Positions 40,661 through 49,559 are shown, numbered from the stretch's first letter. The stretch: DNA of 64,000 nucleotides from Arthrobacter_E sp041360795 (GCF_041360795.1 NZ_JBFUPW010000004.1:248001-312000); one strand, 5' to 3'. Numbers and translations: made by a program. Notes: a model not told the origin generated them from the letters alone.

Positions 40661-41467
40661 GTGAAGATCGCCACCTGGAACGTCAATTCCCTCCGTGCCC
40701 GCGCCGACCGTGTGGAGGCCTGGCTGGAACGCAGTGACTGCGATGTCCTGGCCATCCAGGAGACCAAGTGCAAGGACGAGAACTTCCCCTGGGAGCTCTT
40801 CGAGCGCATGGACTATGAGGTGGCGCATTTCGGGTTCAGCCAGTGGAACGGGGTGGCCATCGCCTCCCGCGTGGGTCTGGAGGACGTCGAGCGCACCTTC
40901 CCCGGCCAGCCGACGTTCGGCAAGGGCGGGGTGAACCCGGAGCAGGAGGCCCGTGCCATCGGCGCCACCTGCAACGGCGTCCGCGTCTGGAGTCTGTACG
41001 TGCCCAACGGCCGCGCCCTGGATGACGAGCACATGCCGTACAAGCTGGAGTGGCTGGACACCCTGAAGGCCAACGCCGAGGCCTGGCTGGACACCGACCC
41101 CGCCGCCCAGATCGCGCTCATGGGCGACTGGAACATCGCACCCCAGGATGACGACGTCTGGGACATCGACTTCTTCATCGAGGAAGGGCTAACGCACGTC
41201 TCCGCCCCGGAACGCGCCGCCTTCCACGCCTTCGAAGAGGCCTCCTTCACAGACGTGGTTCGCCCGCTCAACCCCGGGCCCGGTGTCTACACCTACTGGG
41301 ATTACAAGCAGCTCCGCTTCCCCAAGAAGGAGGGCATGCGCATCGACTTCGTCATGGCGTCCCCGGCCCTCGCTTCCCGCGTGACCGGCGCCGTGATCGA
41401 CCGTGAGGAGCGCAAGGGCAAGGGAGCCAGCGACCACGCCCCCGTGATCGTCGAACTCGCGGACTGA
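40661..41467 (+). CDS. xthA: Exodeoxyribonuclease III
   Basis: The 268-residue EEP-family nuclease/AP endonuclease of base-excision repair has all active-site motifs: TWNVNSLRAR, AIQETKCKD (metal Glu), ALMGDWNIAP, DFVMASPAL and the C-terminal SDHAPVIVEL with the catalytic His. It starts with GTG 40661 and looks leaderless. A hypothetical gene follows 29 bases later on the same strand. Confidence 0.95.
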   Translation: MKIATWNVNSLRARADRVEAWLERSDCDVLAIQETKCKDENFPWELFERMDYEVAHFGFSQWNGVAIASRVGLEDVERTFPGQPTFGKGGVNPEQEARAIGATCNGVRVWSLYVPNGRALDDEHMPYKLEWLDTLKANAEAWLDTDPAAQIALMGDWNIAPQDDDVWDIDFFIEEGLTHVSAPERAAFHAFEEASFTDVVRPLNPGPGVYTYWDYKQLRFPKKEGMRIDFVMASPALASRVTGAVIDREERKGKGASDHAPVIVELAD

Positions 41468-41496
41468 GCGATGCCCAGCGCGCGGCCGGGAAGCCG

Positions 41497-42387
41497 ATGA
41501 CCTTCTACGACTCCCCCATGGGGTTCCCCTACATCTCCGCGCTGCGCGTCTATCAGCCGCTCGACGCCTTCGGCGCCCCACAGCGGCGCGCCATCGTCGC
41601 GCAGTACGGCGATCTGACCGAGCGGGCGATCCTCAGTGCCTCGGAGCTGCGGCAGATGCGCGACGACGTCGAGCGCCGCGAACTGCGCAGCACCCTTCAC
41701 CGGCTCCTGCGGAAGCCCAACGACCCGTACCCGGGCAGCCGCGCCGAGCTTTCGCGCGCCCTCGCCGATCCCAGCGAGCGGGGTGTTCTGCTGTACTGCC
41801 CGAACCAGACGGTGCTCCGTTCCGCACTGGCCGCGGAGGAGCTGACGGACGGGTCGAGCTCGGAAAGTCTGGAGCGGATCGTCCCGGTGGACGCCACCGA
41901 ACGGCATCAGGAACGGCTCAAGACTTTGGTGGACTCCGGTCTGATCGACTCGGATCTGCTGTTCACCCGCACCGCCACTTGGGGCGTTCCGTTCGCGTGG
42001 TTCATCTTCTTCCACGAGGGCGACCGCCAGGAGATGCTCAACAACCGGGATGGCAGCATCGCCACCCTGCGCCTCTACACCCCGGTGGCGGAGGCGATCT
42101 CGCGTTCCCGCACCCTCGTGGCCGCGCTCTCTCTCGGCGCCCCGGAGCTGGACTTCCTGGACGAGATGACCCGTGTGGTCGCGTGGCTGGAGCGTTTCCA
42201 CACCAGCAGTGTCCTGGAACTGGACTACGGCGCCCTGGCGGACCGGGTCTATCCGGATGAGTCCCCCAGCGATGTCCGCATGGGCATCGAGTGCCTCGCG
42301 GAGGGCGATATGACGGGCGCGGCCGCCGCGTATCAGCGTCTCATCACGCGATGGGTGCCGCTGCGGCACCTGGGCCGCGCCAGCTGA
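41497..42387 (+). CDS. Uncharacterised actinobacterial protein
   Basis: This 296-residue cytosolic protein has no family I can name. It is mainly helical with recurrent segments typical of conserved actinobacterial proteins: YISALRVYQPLDAFG, RGVLLYCPNQTVLRSALAAEEL, ATWGVPFAWFIFFHEGDRQE, TLRLYTPVAEAISRSRTLVAAL. No signal peptide, membrane span or catalytic motif is evident. It follows xthA and converges on the LacI regulator gene. Good composition and length support a real gene. Confidence 0.65.
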   Translation: MTFYDSPMGFPYISALRVYQPLDAFGAPQRRAIVAQYGDLTERAILSASELRQMRDDVERRELRSTLHRLLRKPNDPYPGSRAELSRALADPSERGVLLYCPNQTVLRSALAAEELTDGSSSESLERIVPVDATERHQERLKTLVDSGLIDSDLLFTRTATWGVPFAWFIFFHEGDRQEMLNNRDGSIATLRLYTPVAEAISRSRTLVAALSLGAPELDFLDEMTRVVAWLERFHTSSVLELDYGALADRVYPDESPSDVRMGIECLAEGDMTGAAAAYQRLITRWVPLRHLGRAS

Positions 42388-42411
42388 ACCAGACCCGCGC
42401 CGACAAAAGAG

Positions 42412-43464
42412 CTACGACAGCGGCGCGGTGGACGTCCGGCTCTTCAGCTCGAAGTCCGCGTGCACATCGTGGACGGATCCCGCCTTGCCGGCCAGCTCGT
42501 CGAGCAGCATGCGCGTCCCGAGCCGTGCCTGAGCCACCGGGTCCTGGGCCACGGTGCTCAGCCCCATGACCGGTGAGAACTCATGGTCGTCGATCCCGAT
42601 CACCGAAAGATCCTCCGGCACTCGCAGTCCACGGCGCTGCGCCTGCAGGATGACGCCCATGGCCATCTCATCGGAGGCGCACATGAGCGCCGTAGGTTTG
42701 GGGCCCGGCCGGTTCCAGAGTTCCTCGAACGCCTCGGCTCCGCTCGCGAGGGTGAAGTTCCCCCGCACCTCCCACTCCGCGTGGTACTCGACCCCTGCAC
42801 GGGCGAGCTCCTCGTGGAACCCGTTCACGCGCAGCTCGGGGACCTGGAAATTGAGGTCCTCGTCATCGTCCTGGCCATGCAGGACGCCGATGTCGCGGTG
42901 CCCGAGGTCCAGCAGGTGGCGGGTGGCGAGAGCCGCCGCGTCCACGTCGTTGATGCCGATGCTGGAGCAGCCCTCCACCGGCCCGCCCACCGCGACCAGC
43001 GGGATGTCGAGACGGCGGAGCTCCTGGATCTCGTCGATGGACAGCGCCATGCAGAGCACCAGGAGCGCATCGATGTGTTTCGCGACCATGGTCTTGCTGA
43101 AGGTCCGCTGCCGTTCGCCGGAGCGGCTGTCGAGGCTGAACAGCGACAGGTTGTAACCCTGCTCGTGGAGCTCGCGCTCCACGCCTTCCAGGGCCTTGTA
43201 GAAGAACCAGCGGTCCACATACGGCGCCAGGACCCCGATGGTGCGGGTCCGGCCCGTCGCCAGGCCGGACGCCGCGGACGAGGCCACGTAGCCGAGTTCG
43301 GAGGCGACGTCCAGAATGCGCTGGCGGGTCTGTTCAGAGACCCTCGGAAGGCCTCGGACGGCCCGGGAGACGGTCGCCGTCGAGACGCCCGCCGCGGCAG
43401 CCACATCCTCGATGCTCACGCCATGATGCCCACCACGGGCGGCACGCGCAGCCATGCCAGTCAC
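42412..43464 (-). CDS. LacI-family regulator of the alpha-glucoside locus
   Basis: The 350-residue protein has an HTH at residues 15-37 (VSIEDVAAAAGVSTATVSRAV) and hinge LGYVASSAASGLATGRT. A sugar-sensing domain with GINDVDAAALATRHLLDLGHR and ALMCASDEMAMGVI follows. It is the last gene after the ABC importer and lies on the same strand. The likely operator is TGCAAGCGTTTACA at 47237-47250 between the importer and the alpha-glucosidase. Expected to be released by an alpha-glucoside. Confidence 0.87.
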   Translation of the reverse strand: MTGMAARAARGGHHGVSIEDVAAAAGVSTATVSRAVRGLPRVSEQTRQRILDVASELGYVASSAASGLATGRTRTIGVLAPYVDRWFFYKALEGVERELHEQGYNLSLFSLDSRSGERQRTFSKTMVAKHIDALLVLCMALSIDEIQELRRLDIPLVAVGGPVEGCSSIGINDVDAAALATRHLLDLGHRDIGVLHGQDDDEDLNFQVPELRVNGFHEELARAGVEYHAEWEVRGNFTLASGAEAFEELWNRPGPKPTALMCASDEMAMGVILQAQRRGLRVPEDLSVIGIDDHEFSPVMGLSTVAQDPVAQARLGTRMLLDELAGKAGSVHDVHADFELKSRTSTAPLS

Positions 43465-43537
43465 ACTCCTCAGGTTCTCCGGATCATGAATTGAACCACG
43501 CGTGCCATGTCACGTCACAGTCGATGACGCCTCGTGC

Positions 43538-43870
43538 TCAGTTGCGACGGCCCATGGCCCGGGACGGCAGACGCCTGCGGAGCCTGATCAATCCCCAGAC
43601 GGCGAGCACCGCCGCGAGCAGGCCGAGGGCCCAGCCGAGGGCCGGCTGTCCCGTAACCTCCATCCACACCGTGGTGCCGAAGAGGACCAGGGTCCAGAAC
43701 CCCAGCATCCCCAGGACGATATCCAGATCCTCGGCGCTTCTGAGGAGGCGACGGCTGGGCTTCCGCTCCGGCTCCTCCCGGGCCGGGCCTTCCCATCCGC
43801 CCACGGTCCGTCCGCGGACGGCGGCGGCGCGCCGGCCGTCGTCGTCCGCGGAGGACTGCTGCTTGCTCAC
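43538..43870 (-). CDS. Small two-span membrane protein of the sugar importer operon
   Basis: The 110-residue protein starts at GTG 43870, overlapping the permease stop as GTGA. It has a polar N-terminus (SKQQSSADDDGRRAA, EPERKPSRRLLRSAEDL), a first span LGMLGFWTLVLFGTTVWM, a second span ALGWALGLLAAVLAVWGLI, and a basic tail. It matches no family I know. Coupling to the transporter permease suggests an accessory or assembly subunit. The frame is open further upstream only as a shadow inside the permease. Confidence 0.6.
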   Translation of the reverse strand: MSKQQSSADDDGRRAAAVRGRTVGGWEGPAREEPERKPSRRLLRSAEDLDIVLGMLGFWTLVLFGTTVWMEVTGQPALGWALGLLAAVLAVWGLIRLRRRLPSRAMGRRN

Positions 43871-44739
43871 TTGACCGCGCCTGCGGTCAGACCGGCCACG
43901 ATCTTGCGCTGGAACACCAGCACCAGGATGACCAGGGGGATGGTGACCACGGTTCCGGCGGCCATGACGGCCGTGTACGGCTCCTGATGCGGCTGGGCGC
44001 CGGCGAAGGAGGCGATGGCCACGGTGACGGTCTTGGTGGAATCCACCGAGAGCTGGCTGGCGATCAGGAACTCGTTCCAGGCGCCGATGAAGGTCAGGAT
44101 CGCGGTGGTGAACGTCGCGGGTGCGGCGAGCGGAAGGATGACCTTCCGGAACGCCTGGCCCTGCGTGCAGCCGTCGATCCGGGCCGCCTCCTCCAGCTCC
44201 CACGGCATCTCACGGAAGAAGGACGTGAGCGTGTAGACCGCCAGGGGCAGGGAGAAGGAGATGCTCGGGATGATCAGGGCCTGGTAGGTGCCCATCCAGC
44301 CGATCCCGGTGAAGAACTGGAACAGCGGCGTGATCAAGGCGACGGCGGGGAACATCGACGCGCCCAGGATGAAACCGAGGACCAGTTCCTTGAAGCGGAA
44401 CTTCAACCGGGCCAGGGCGTAGGCCGCGAACACGCCGACCACCAGGGAGATCACTGTGGTGGTGCCCGCCACGATCAGGCTGTTCAGGAGGTTCTGGGCG
44501 AAGTGGTTGCCCAGGCTCTCGTCGAACACGGTGCGGAAGTTGTCGAACGTGACGTGGGTGAAGAACGGCGTCGGGTCGAAGGTGAAGCCGACATCGCGGA
44601 ACGCCGTGACGATCATCCAGTAGAAGGGCGCGAGACACCAGACGAGGATGACGGCGGCCTGGATGTAGGTGCGGGCCGGCGCCCAGCTGAAGGCACGACG
44701 GCGCGTGGTTGCGGAGGCGGTGCTGACTGCGTTGCTCAT
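43867..44739 (-). CDS. Alpha-glucoside-type ABC transporter permease (MalG-like)
   Basis: The 290-residue CUT1 permease has six spans, a first span at YIQAAVILVWCLAPFYWMIV, and an EAA loop MPWELEEAARIDGCTQGQAF near residue 188. ATG 44739 has GAAGAAG upstream and begins one base before the previous stop; the frame upstream of it is not used. Second permease of the importer; works with the 44741-45769 permease and the 45861-47150 lipoprotein. No ATPase gene is present in the operon. Confidence 0.85.
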   Translation of the reverse strand: MSNAVSTASATTRRRAFSWAPARTYIQAAVILVWCLAPFYWMIVTAFRDVGFTFDPTPFFTHVTFDNFRTVFDESLGNHFAQNLLNSLIVAGTTTVISLVVGVFAAYALARLKFRFKELVLGFILGASMFPAVALITPLFQFFTGIGWMGTYQALIIPSISFSLPLAVYTLTSFFREMPWELEEAARIDGCTQGQAFRKVILPLAAPATFTTAILTFIGAWNEFLIASQLSVDSTKTVTVAIASFAGAQPHQEPYTAVMAAGTVVTIPLVILVLVFQRKIVAGLTAGAVK

Positions 44740-44740
44740 G

Positions 44741-45769
44741 TCACTTCTTCTTCGGTGCGGCGGACTCCACGGCGTTGGCGCCGAGGAAGCGGACAAAGAT
44801 GAATGCCACCAGGAAGATCACCAGGAAGGTGATGGTGGACAGCGCGGACGCCCCGTTGAGGCCTTGTCTGACCTGCTGCACCACCAGGATGGAGAGGGTG
44901 GTGGTGTTGTTGGCGCCGCCGGTCATGATGGCGGGCAGGTCGTACATGCGCAGCACGTCGAGGGTGCGGAACAGGATGGCGACCATCAGGGCCGGCCGCA
45001 CCAGCGGGAGCGTGATCTGGGTGAACCGCTGCCAGGCGCTGGCGCCGTCCACCTTCGCGGCCTCGTAGACCTCGTCCGGGATGAGCTGAAGACCCGCCAG
45101 GATCAGCAGCGCCATGAACGGGGTGGTCTTCCAGACGTCGGAGATGATGATGGCCCAGCGGGCGGGCCCTTCGGAACCCGTCCAGAGGATCTGCGTGCCG
45201 AAAAGCTGATTGATGATGCCGTCGAAGGCGAACATGAAGAAGAACAGCTTGGCCGTGACGGCGGTGGGGATGGCCCACGGCACCAGGACGGCGGCGCGGA
45301 TGATGCTGCGGCCCTTGAAGGCGCGCGCCATGATGACGGCCATCCAGAAACCGAGGATGGTCTCCAGGATCACCGTGATGATGGTGAAGAAGAAGGTGGT
45401 GCCCATCGCGTTCCAGAACTGGGAACCGAGGGTGCCGGGAGGGCAGGCCTGGCCGTTGCACTGCTGCAGGAGCCAGTGGACGTAGTTGTCGGCTCCGGCG
45501 AAGCCGCCCTGGACGAAGAAGCCGGTGGCCGGGTCGAGGCCGGCGTCCTTCTGGAAGGACATGATGATGGCGTTGATGATCGGGTAGACGATCACCACGG
45601 CCAGCAGGATCAAGGTGGGTGTGAGCAGCGTGTAGGCCCAGCGGCCCTGCGTCACTTCGCGCCGGTCGGCGCTTTCCGCGCCGGCCAGGCCGGGTCCGCC
45701 TTTGGACCCTTTCCCCGCGCCGCCGCCGGTGGTGGTGCCCCGCGTCTGCGAGGGGGCATCTGTGGACAT
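44741..45769 (-). CDS. Alpha-glucoside-type ABC transporter permease (MalF-like)
   Basis: The 342-residue CUT1 permease has a Gly/Ser-rich cytoplasmic N-terminus (about 45 residues), then YTLLTPTLILLAVVIVYPIINAI as the first span. Its EAA loop is LIPDEVYEAAKVDGASAWQRF near residue 235. A short extracellular loop contains CNGQACPPG. A 13-bp hairpin lies between it and the upstream binding-protein gene. Probably imports maltose, trehalose or another alpha-glucoside. Confidence 0.85.
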   Translation of the reverse strand: MSTDAPSQTRGTTTGGGAGKGSKGGPGLAGAESADRREVTQGRWAYTLLTPTLILLAVVIVYPIINAIIMSFQKDAGLDPATGFFVQGGFAGADNYVHWLLQQCNGQACPPGTLGSQFWNAMGTTFFFTIITVILETILGFWMAVIMARAFKGRSIIRAAVLVPWAIPTAVTAKLFFFMFAFDGIINQLFGTQILWTGSEGPARWAIIISDVWKTTPFMALLILAGLQLIPDEVYEAAKVDGASAWQRFTQITLPLVRPALMVAILFRTLDVLRMYDLPAIMTGGANNTTTLSILVVQQVRQGLNGASALSTITFLVIFLVAFIFVRFLGANAVESAAPKKK

Positions 45770-45821
45770 GGTGACTCCTCTGTGGTGTTCCCCTGGTCGA
45801 TGGCCCCGCGCACGGGGCGAT

Positions 45822-45853
45822 GGTGGGGGCCCGCCCGCGAGCGGGCCCCCACC
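45822..45853 (-). terminator. Intercistronic hairpin between binding protein and permeases
   Basis: GGTGGGGGCCCGC (45822-45834) and GCGGGCCCCCACC (45841-45853) form a perfect 13-bp stem with a six-base loop, eight bases after the lipoprotein stop. Such hairpins stabilise the binding-protein message or partly terminate transcription, giving excess of binding protein over permease. Confidence 0.75.
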
Positions 45854-45860
45854 TGGTCGG

Positions 45861-47150
45861 CTACTTGGACGCGCTGGCCGCGTCGATGGCGGCCTGCATG
45901 TCGCTCAGTGCCTGATCGACGGTCTTCTCACCCTTCATCGCGGCGTAGGAGTTGTCCTGAACCGCCTTGGTGACTGCCGGGTAGAAGGGGGTCACCGGAC
46001 GCGGAACCGCGTTCTGGATCGAGGTCAGCAGCGTCGGCATGTACGGCAGCTTGGCCACGATCGCCTGATCCTTGTAGAGGTCCGCGGTCACCGGGGCCAG
46101 GGAGCCCTGGGTGGCGAAGAACTTCTGCTGCTCGTCCTGGATCAGGAAGTTAGCGAAGTCATGCGCGGTGGCCTTGTTCTTGGAGTACACGCTGATGGCT
46201 GCGCTGTGGCCGCCCAGCGAGGAGGCGCCGGGGCCGTCCTTGCCCGGGAGAGGCGCGACGCCGAAGGTGTCCTTCACCTTGGAGGCGCCGTCGCTCTTGG
46301 CGAGGTTGTAGACGTACGGCCAGTTGCGCAGGAAGAGGAGCTTGCCGTCCTCGAAGGCCTGACGGCCCTGTTCCTCCTGGTAGGTGATGCCTTCCTTGGG
46401 GATGTTGCCGCTCTTGTAGGCATCCACGAGCTTGGACAGACCGGCCTTGGCCTCCGGAGTGTTCACGGCGGCCTTGCCCTGGTCATCGACGATCTTGCCG
46501 CCGAAGGTGTTGATGGCCTCGGCCGCGTTCACCGTCAGGCCTTCGTACTTCTGGTACTGGCCGGCGTAGCAGCTCATGTTGTGCTGCTTGGCGATCGAAC
46601 ACATGGACATCATCTCGTCCCACGTCTTCGGAGGGGTGGGGACCAGGTCCTTGCGGTAGTACAGGAGACCGCCGTCCGAGGAGATCGGCACGGCGTAGAG
46701 GGTGCCGTTGTAGGTCGCGGCCTTGACCGTGGCGGGCAGCAGCTTGGTGGAATCCACCGCCACCTTGTCCTTGAGCGGCTGGAGCCAGCCCTTGGCAGCG
46801 AACTCCGCGGACCAGACGACGTCCACGGTCACGACGTCGTAGTTGGCGTCGTTGGCCTGGAAGTGCTGAACCAGATCGTCGTGCTGCTGGTCGGCGTTGT
46901 CGGTCTGTTCCTTGAGCGTGACCTTCTGGTCCGGGTGGGCCGAGTTCCAGCGGTCGATGGTGGGACGCCAGACATTCGAGTTGTCCTTGCCGGTCACGAA
47001 GGTGATCGGGCCGCGTCCGTCGAGGCCCTGTGACGCGGCATCGTTGCCGCCCCCTCCGTTGCCAGACCCACTCCCGCCGCCACAGGCGGTGAGGGTTACA
47101 GCCAGAACAGCGACCGCTGCGGCCGGCACAAGGAATTTACGTGGTTTCAT
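45861..47150 (-). CDS. Sugar-binding lipoprotein of the alpha-glucoside importer
   Basis: The 429-residue family 1 solute-binding protein has a lipobox LTAC (Cys23) after a typical signal peptide, followed by a Gly/Asn-rich linker. Features include DVVTVDVVWSAEFAAKGWL, YAVPISSDGGLLYYRKDL and FLRNWPYVYNLAKSDG, like trehalose/maltose-binding proteins. ATG 47150 is used because it begins the signal peptide and has GAGGAG about ten bases upstream. First gene of the operon, transcribed away from the alpha-glucosidase from a LacI-type controlled promoter. Confidence 0.87.
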   Translation of the reverse strand: MKPRKFLVPAAAVAVLAVTLTACGGGSGSGNGGGGNDAASQGLDGRGPITFVTGKDNSNVWRPTIDRWNSAHPDQKVTLKEQTDNADQQHDDLVQHFQANDANYDVVTVDVVWSAEFAAKGWLQPLKDKVAVDSTKLLPATVKAATYNGTLYAVPISSDGGLLYYRKDLVPTPPKTWDEMMSMCSIAKQHNMSCYAGQYQKYEGLTVNAAEAINTFGGKIVDDQGKAAVNTPEAKAGLSKLVDAYKSGNIPKEGITYQEEQGRQAFEDGKLLFLRNWPYVYNLAKSDGASKVKDTFGVAPLPGKDGPGASSLGGHSAAISVYSKNKATAHDFANFLIQDEQQKFFATQGSLAPVTADLYKDQAIVAKLPYMPTLLTSIQNAVPRPVTPFYPAVTKAVQDNSYAAMKGEKTVDQALSDMQAAIDAASASK

Positions 47151-47212
47151 TGCAGATGACTCCTCAGTGAGCGAAGCAAGTCTTCCCAGTCGGGTTGATG
47201 TTGCGTAGATCA

Positions 47213-47256
47213 CATTAGTAAGCTTCCATCGTCCGATGCAAGCGTTTACATAGAAT
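47213..47256. promoter_or_regulatory. Divergent promoters with LacI-type operator
   Basis: TGCAAGCGTTTACA (47237-47250) is an imperfect palindrome with central CG. Rightwards, TAGAAT (47251-47256) is the -10 box of the alpha-glucosidase. Leftwards, TTGCAT (minus strand, inside the operator) and TAATGT (about 47213-47218) form a promoter for the importer. One repressor would silence both. Confidence 0.65.
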
Positions 47257-47274
47257 CGTTAGGAAGGTTCTCCC

Positions 47275-49011
47275 GTGCCGCAGACCGCACCCGAATCCCA
47301 CGAGGCACGCCACGGCACCTGGTGGTCCGACGCAGTGGTATACCAGGTCTACCCGCGCTCGTTCGCCGACGGGAACGGCGACGGCATGGGGGACATCCCG
47401 GGCATCACGCAGCAGCTTCCGTACTTGGCGGAGCTGGGGGTCGACGCCGTCTGGCTGAGCCCCTTCTACAAGTCGCCGCAGGCGGACGCAGGGTATGACG
47501 TGGCCGATTACCGCGTGGTCGACCCGCTCTTCGGCAGCAACGAGGACTTCGACGGAATGCTCGAAAAGGCTCATGAACTGGGCCTGAAGGTGATCGTGGA
47601 CCTCGTGCCCAACCACACCTCGGACGAGCACGTCTGGTTCCAGGAGGCCCTCGCCGCCGGCCCCGGCTCGCCCGAGCGCGCCCGCTACATGTTCCGCCCC
47701 GGCAAGGGCGAGAACGGCGAGATCGAGCCCAACAACTGGAATTCCATTTTCGGTGGACCTGCCTGGACCCGGACCACGAACGCCGACGGAACCCCCGGTG
47801 AGTGGTATCTCCACCTCTTCGACACCAAGCAGCCGGATCTCAATTGGGATAACGAAGAGGTCCGCGAGGAGATGCGTTCCGTCCTCCGTTTCTGGCTGGA
47901 CAAGGGGGTGGACGGCTTCCGGGTGGACGTCGCCCACGGCATGATCAAAGCCAAGGGTCTTCCGGACTGGGAAGGCGCCGCCGCCATGGTGGAAGGCTCC
48001 ATCACCGAAGGCGAAGCCACCCAGGAGAAGGGCACCGGCAGCGGCCAGGACCTCTCGAAGGCGCCCTTCTTCGATCAGGACGGCGTCCACGAGATCTACC
48101 GCGACTGGCACCGGCTCCTCGCCGAATACCCGGGCGACCGGATGCTCGTGGCCGAGGCCTGGGTGGAGCCCGCCGAACGGCTGGCCCGGTATGTCCGTCC
48201 GGACGAGATGCAGCAGGCCTTCAACTTCGACTTCCTGCTGGCCGGCTGGGACGCCGAGCGGCTCGCCACCTCGATCGACGCCTCGATCGAGGCCGTGGCC
48301 GCCGTCGGGGCGCCCGTCACCTGGGTGCTGAGCAACCACGACACCGTGCGGCACCCCAGCCGTTTCGGTCTCAGCGACCCCACCACCTTCCCCAAGGGCA
48401 TCGCGGCCGAGGACGAGCAGCCCGACGCCGCGCTCGGCCTGGCGCGCGCCCGCGCCGCGACCCTCGTGGAGCTGGCACTGCCCGGATCCGCTTACCTGTA
48501 CCAGGGCGAGGAACTGGGGCTTCCGGAGCACACCACGCTCCCCGCCGAAGCACGCCAGGACCCGTCCTTCTTCCGCACCCACGGCGAGGAGCGCGGCCGT
48601 GACGGCTGCCGCGTGCCGCTCCCGTGGACCGCGGACGCCCCCGGGTATGGCTTCAGCCTGCACGGACCACGGAATGGCGCCAAGCCGTGGCTTCCGCAGC
48701 CCGAATCCTTCGCCGAGCACGCGGCGGATGTGCAGGACGGCGTCGACGGCTCCACGCTCGAGCTTTACCGCGCGGCACTGGCCTTCCGGCGGGAACACGG
48801 TCTCGGGCGGGGCTCCCACCTGTGGTCCGCGCTGCACGACCCGGCCCACGGCGTCGTGGCGTTCCTGAACAGCGGCGTGCTCGTGCTGACCAACATGGGC
48901 GACTCCCCCGTGGCGCTGCCGGCCGGATTCTCCCTGGCACTCGCCAGCGGACCGGTCGAGGACAAGGTGCCGTCCGACACCACCGTCTACCTGGTGCCGG
49001 GCAAGAGCTGA
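47275..49011 (+). CDS. GH13-family alpha-glucosidase
   Basis: The 578-residue cytosolic enzyme has GH13 regions I-IV in order: DLVPNHTSDEHVWF, GFRVDVAHG (nucleophile Asp), VAEAWVEP (acid Glu) and LSNHDTVRHPSRF (transition-state Asp). The N-terminus WWSDAVVYQVYPRSFADGNGDG is typical of alpha-glucosidases/oligo-1,6-glucosidases. It hydrolyses maltose-type sugars brought in by the divergent importer. GTG 47275 has AGGAAGG eight bases upstream. LacI-type control is shared with the importer. Confidence 0.92.
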   Translation: MPQTAPESHEARHGTWWSDAVVYQVYPRSFADGNGDGMGDIPGITQQLPYLAELGVDAVWLSPFYKSPQADAGYDVADYRVVDPLFGSNEDFDGMLEKAHELGLKVIVDLVPNHTSDEHVWFQEALAAGPGSPERARYMFRPGKGENGEIEPNNWNSIFGGPAWTRTTNADGTPGEWYLHLFDTKQPDLNWDNEEVREEMRSVLRFWLDKGVDGFRVDVAHGMIKAKGLPDWEGAAAMVEGSITEGEATQEKGTGSGQDLSKAPFFDQDGVHEIYRDWHRLLAEYPGDRMLVAEAWVEPAERLARYVRPDEMQQAFNFDFLLAGWDAERLATSIDASIEAVAAVGAPVTWVLSNHDTVRHPSRFGLSDPTTFPKGIAAEDEQPDAALGLARARAATLVELALPGSAYLYQGEELGLPEHTTLPAEARQDPSFFRTHGEERGRDGCRVPLPWTADAPGYGFSLHGPRNGAKPWLPQPESFAEHAADVQDGVDGSTLELYRAALAFRREHGLGRGSHLWSALHDPAHGVVAFLNSGVLVLTNMGDSPVALPAGFSLALASGPVEDKVPSDTTVYLVPGKS

Positions 49012-49050
49012 CGGCGGCTCACCCGCCGCGCACGCCGGTGGGGCACATGA

Positions 49051-49090
49051 CGAAGGGCGGGCGCCGGATCACTCCGGGGCCCGCCCTTCG
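49051..49090. terminator. Bidirectional terminator hairpin
   Basis: CGAAGGGCGGG (49051-49061) pairs with CCCGCCCTTCG (49080-49090) between the converging alpha-glucosidase and the 11-mer repeat gene. Confidence 0.75.
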
Positions 49091-49123
49091 CGGCGTGCTG
49101 GCTCAGGCGATTACGCCTATGTG

Positions 49124-49480
49124 CTACTTGTCGCCCTTGAAGAAGCCGGCGATCTTCGCGCCGAGACCCTTGGCGTTCTCCACCGCGTCACCGGCGAACT
49201 CCTTGACGTTCTCGGCAGCGTCGCCCGCGAATTCCTTCACGTTTTCAACGGCGTCGCCCGCGAACTCCTTGACGTTCTCGGTGGCGTCACCGGCGAACTC
49301 CTTGACGTTCCCGACGGCGTCCTCGGTGAAGTTCTTGACGTTCTCGACGGCGCCATCCACGAATTCGCGGGTGCCCTCGGGGGCGTTCTCCGCGGCGGTG
49401 TCGGCCGCGTTCTTCACGGCTTCGCCGGCGGTGTCGGCCGCGTTGTTGACTTCCTCGGCGCCCGGAATGTTCTCACTCAT
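49124..49480 (-). CDS. LEA-like amphipathic 11-residue repeat protein
   Basis: The 118-residue acidic, cysteine-free protein is built of 11-residue units: VNNAADTAGEA and VKNAADTAAEN near the start, then five copies of (N)VKEFAGDA(V/T/A)(E/G) from residue 46 to 102, and a C-terminal AKIAGFFKGDK. The period and Ala/Lys/Glu/Asp make-up suit group 3 LEA proteins or perilipin-like amphipathic helices, which protect proteins or membranes during drying. No signal peptide. It stands alone, convergent with the alpha-glucosidase. Confidence 0.7.
   Translation of the reverse strand: MSENIPGAEEVNNAADTAGEAVKNAADTAAENAPEGTREFVDGAVENVKNFTEDAVGNVKEFAGDATENVKEFAGDAVENVKEFAGDAAENVKEFAGDAVENAKGLGAKIAGFFKGDK
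49175..49345. repeat. Tandem 33-bp coding repeats
   Basis: Five consecutive 33-bp units (TTGACGTTCTC...GCGAACTCC on the plus strand) encode the 11-residue repeats. Units 2-5 are nearly identical, so copy number may vary between strains by slippage. Confidence 0.8.
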
Positions 49481-49559
49481 GATGACTCCTGCATGCTCGG
49501 TGGCTGTGCAAGCGCTGGTCGGCGGCTTGCCCGGTGTCAGGCTGACTCCACCTTCAAGC

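Noticed and set aside
43871..44203. Longer version of the small importer protein
   Set aside because: The upstream part overlaps the permease in another frame; the GTGA-coupled start at 43870 explains the gene.
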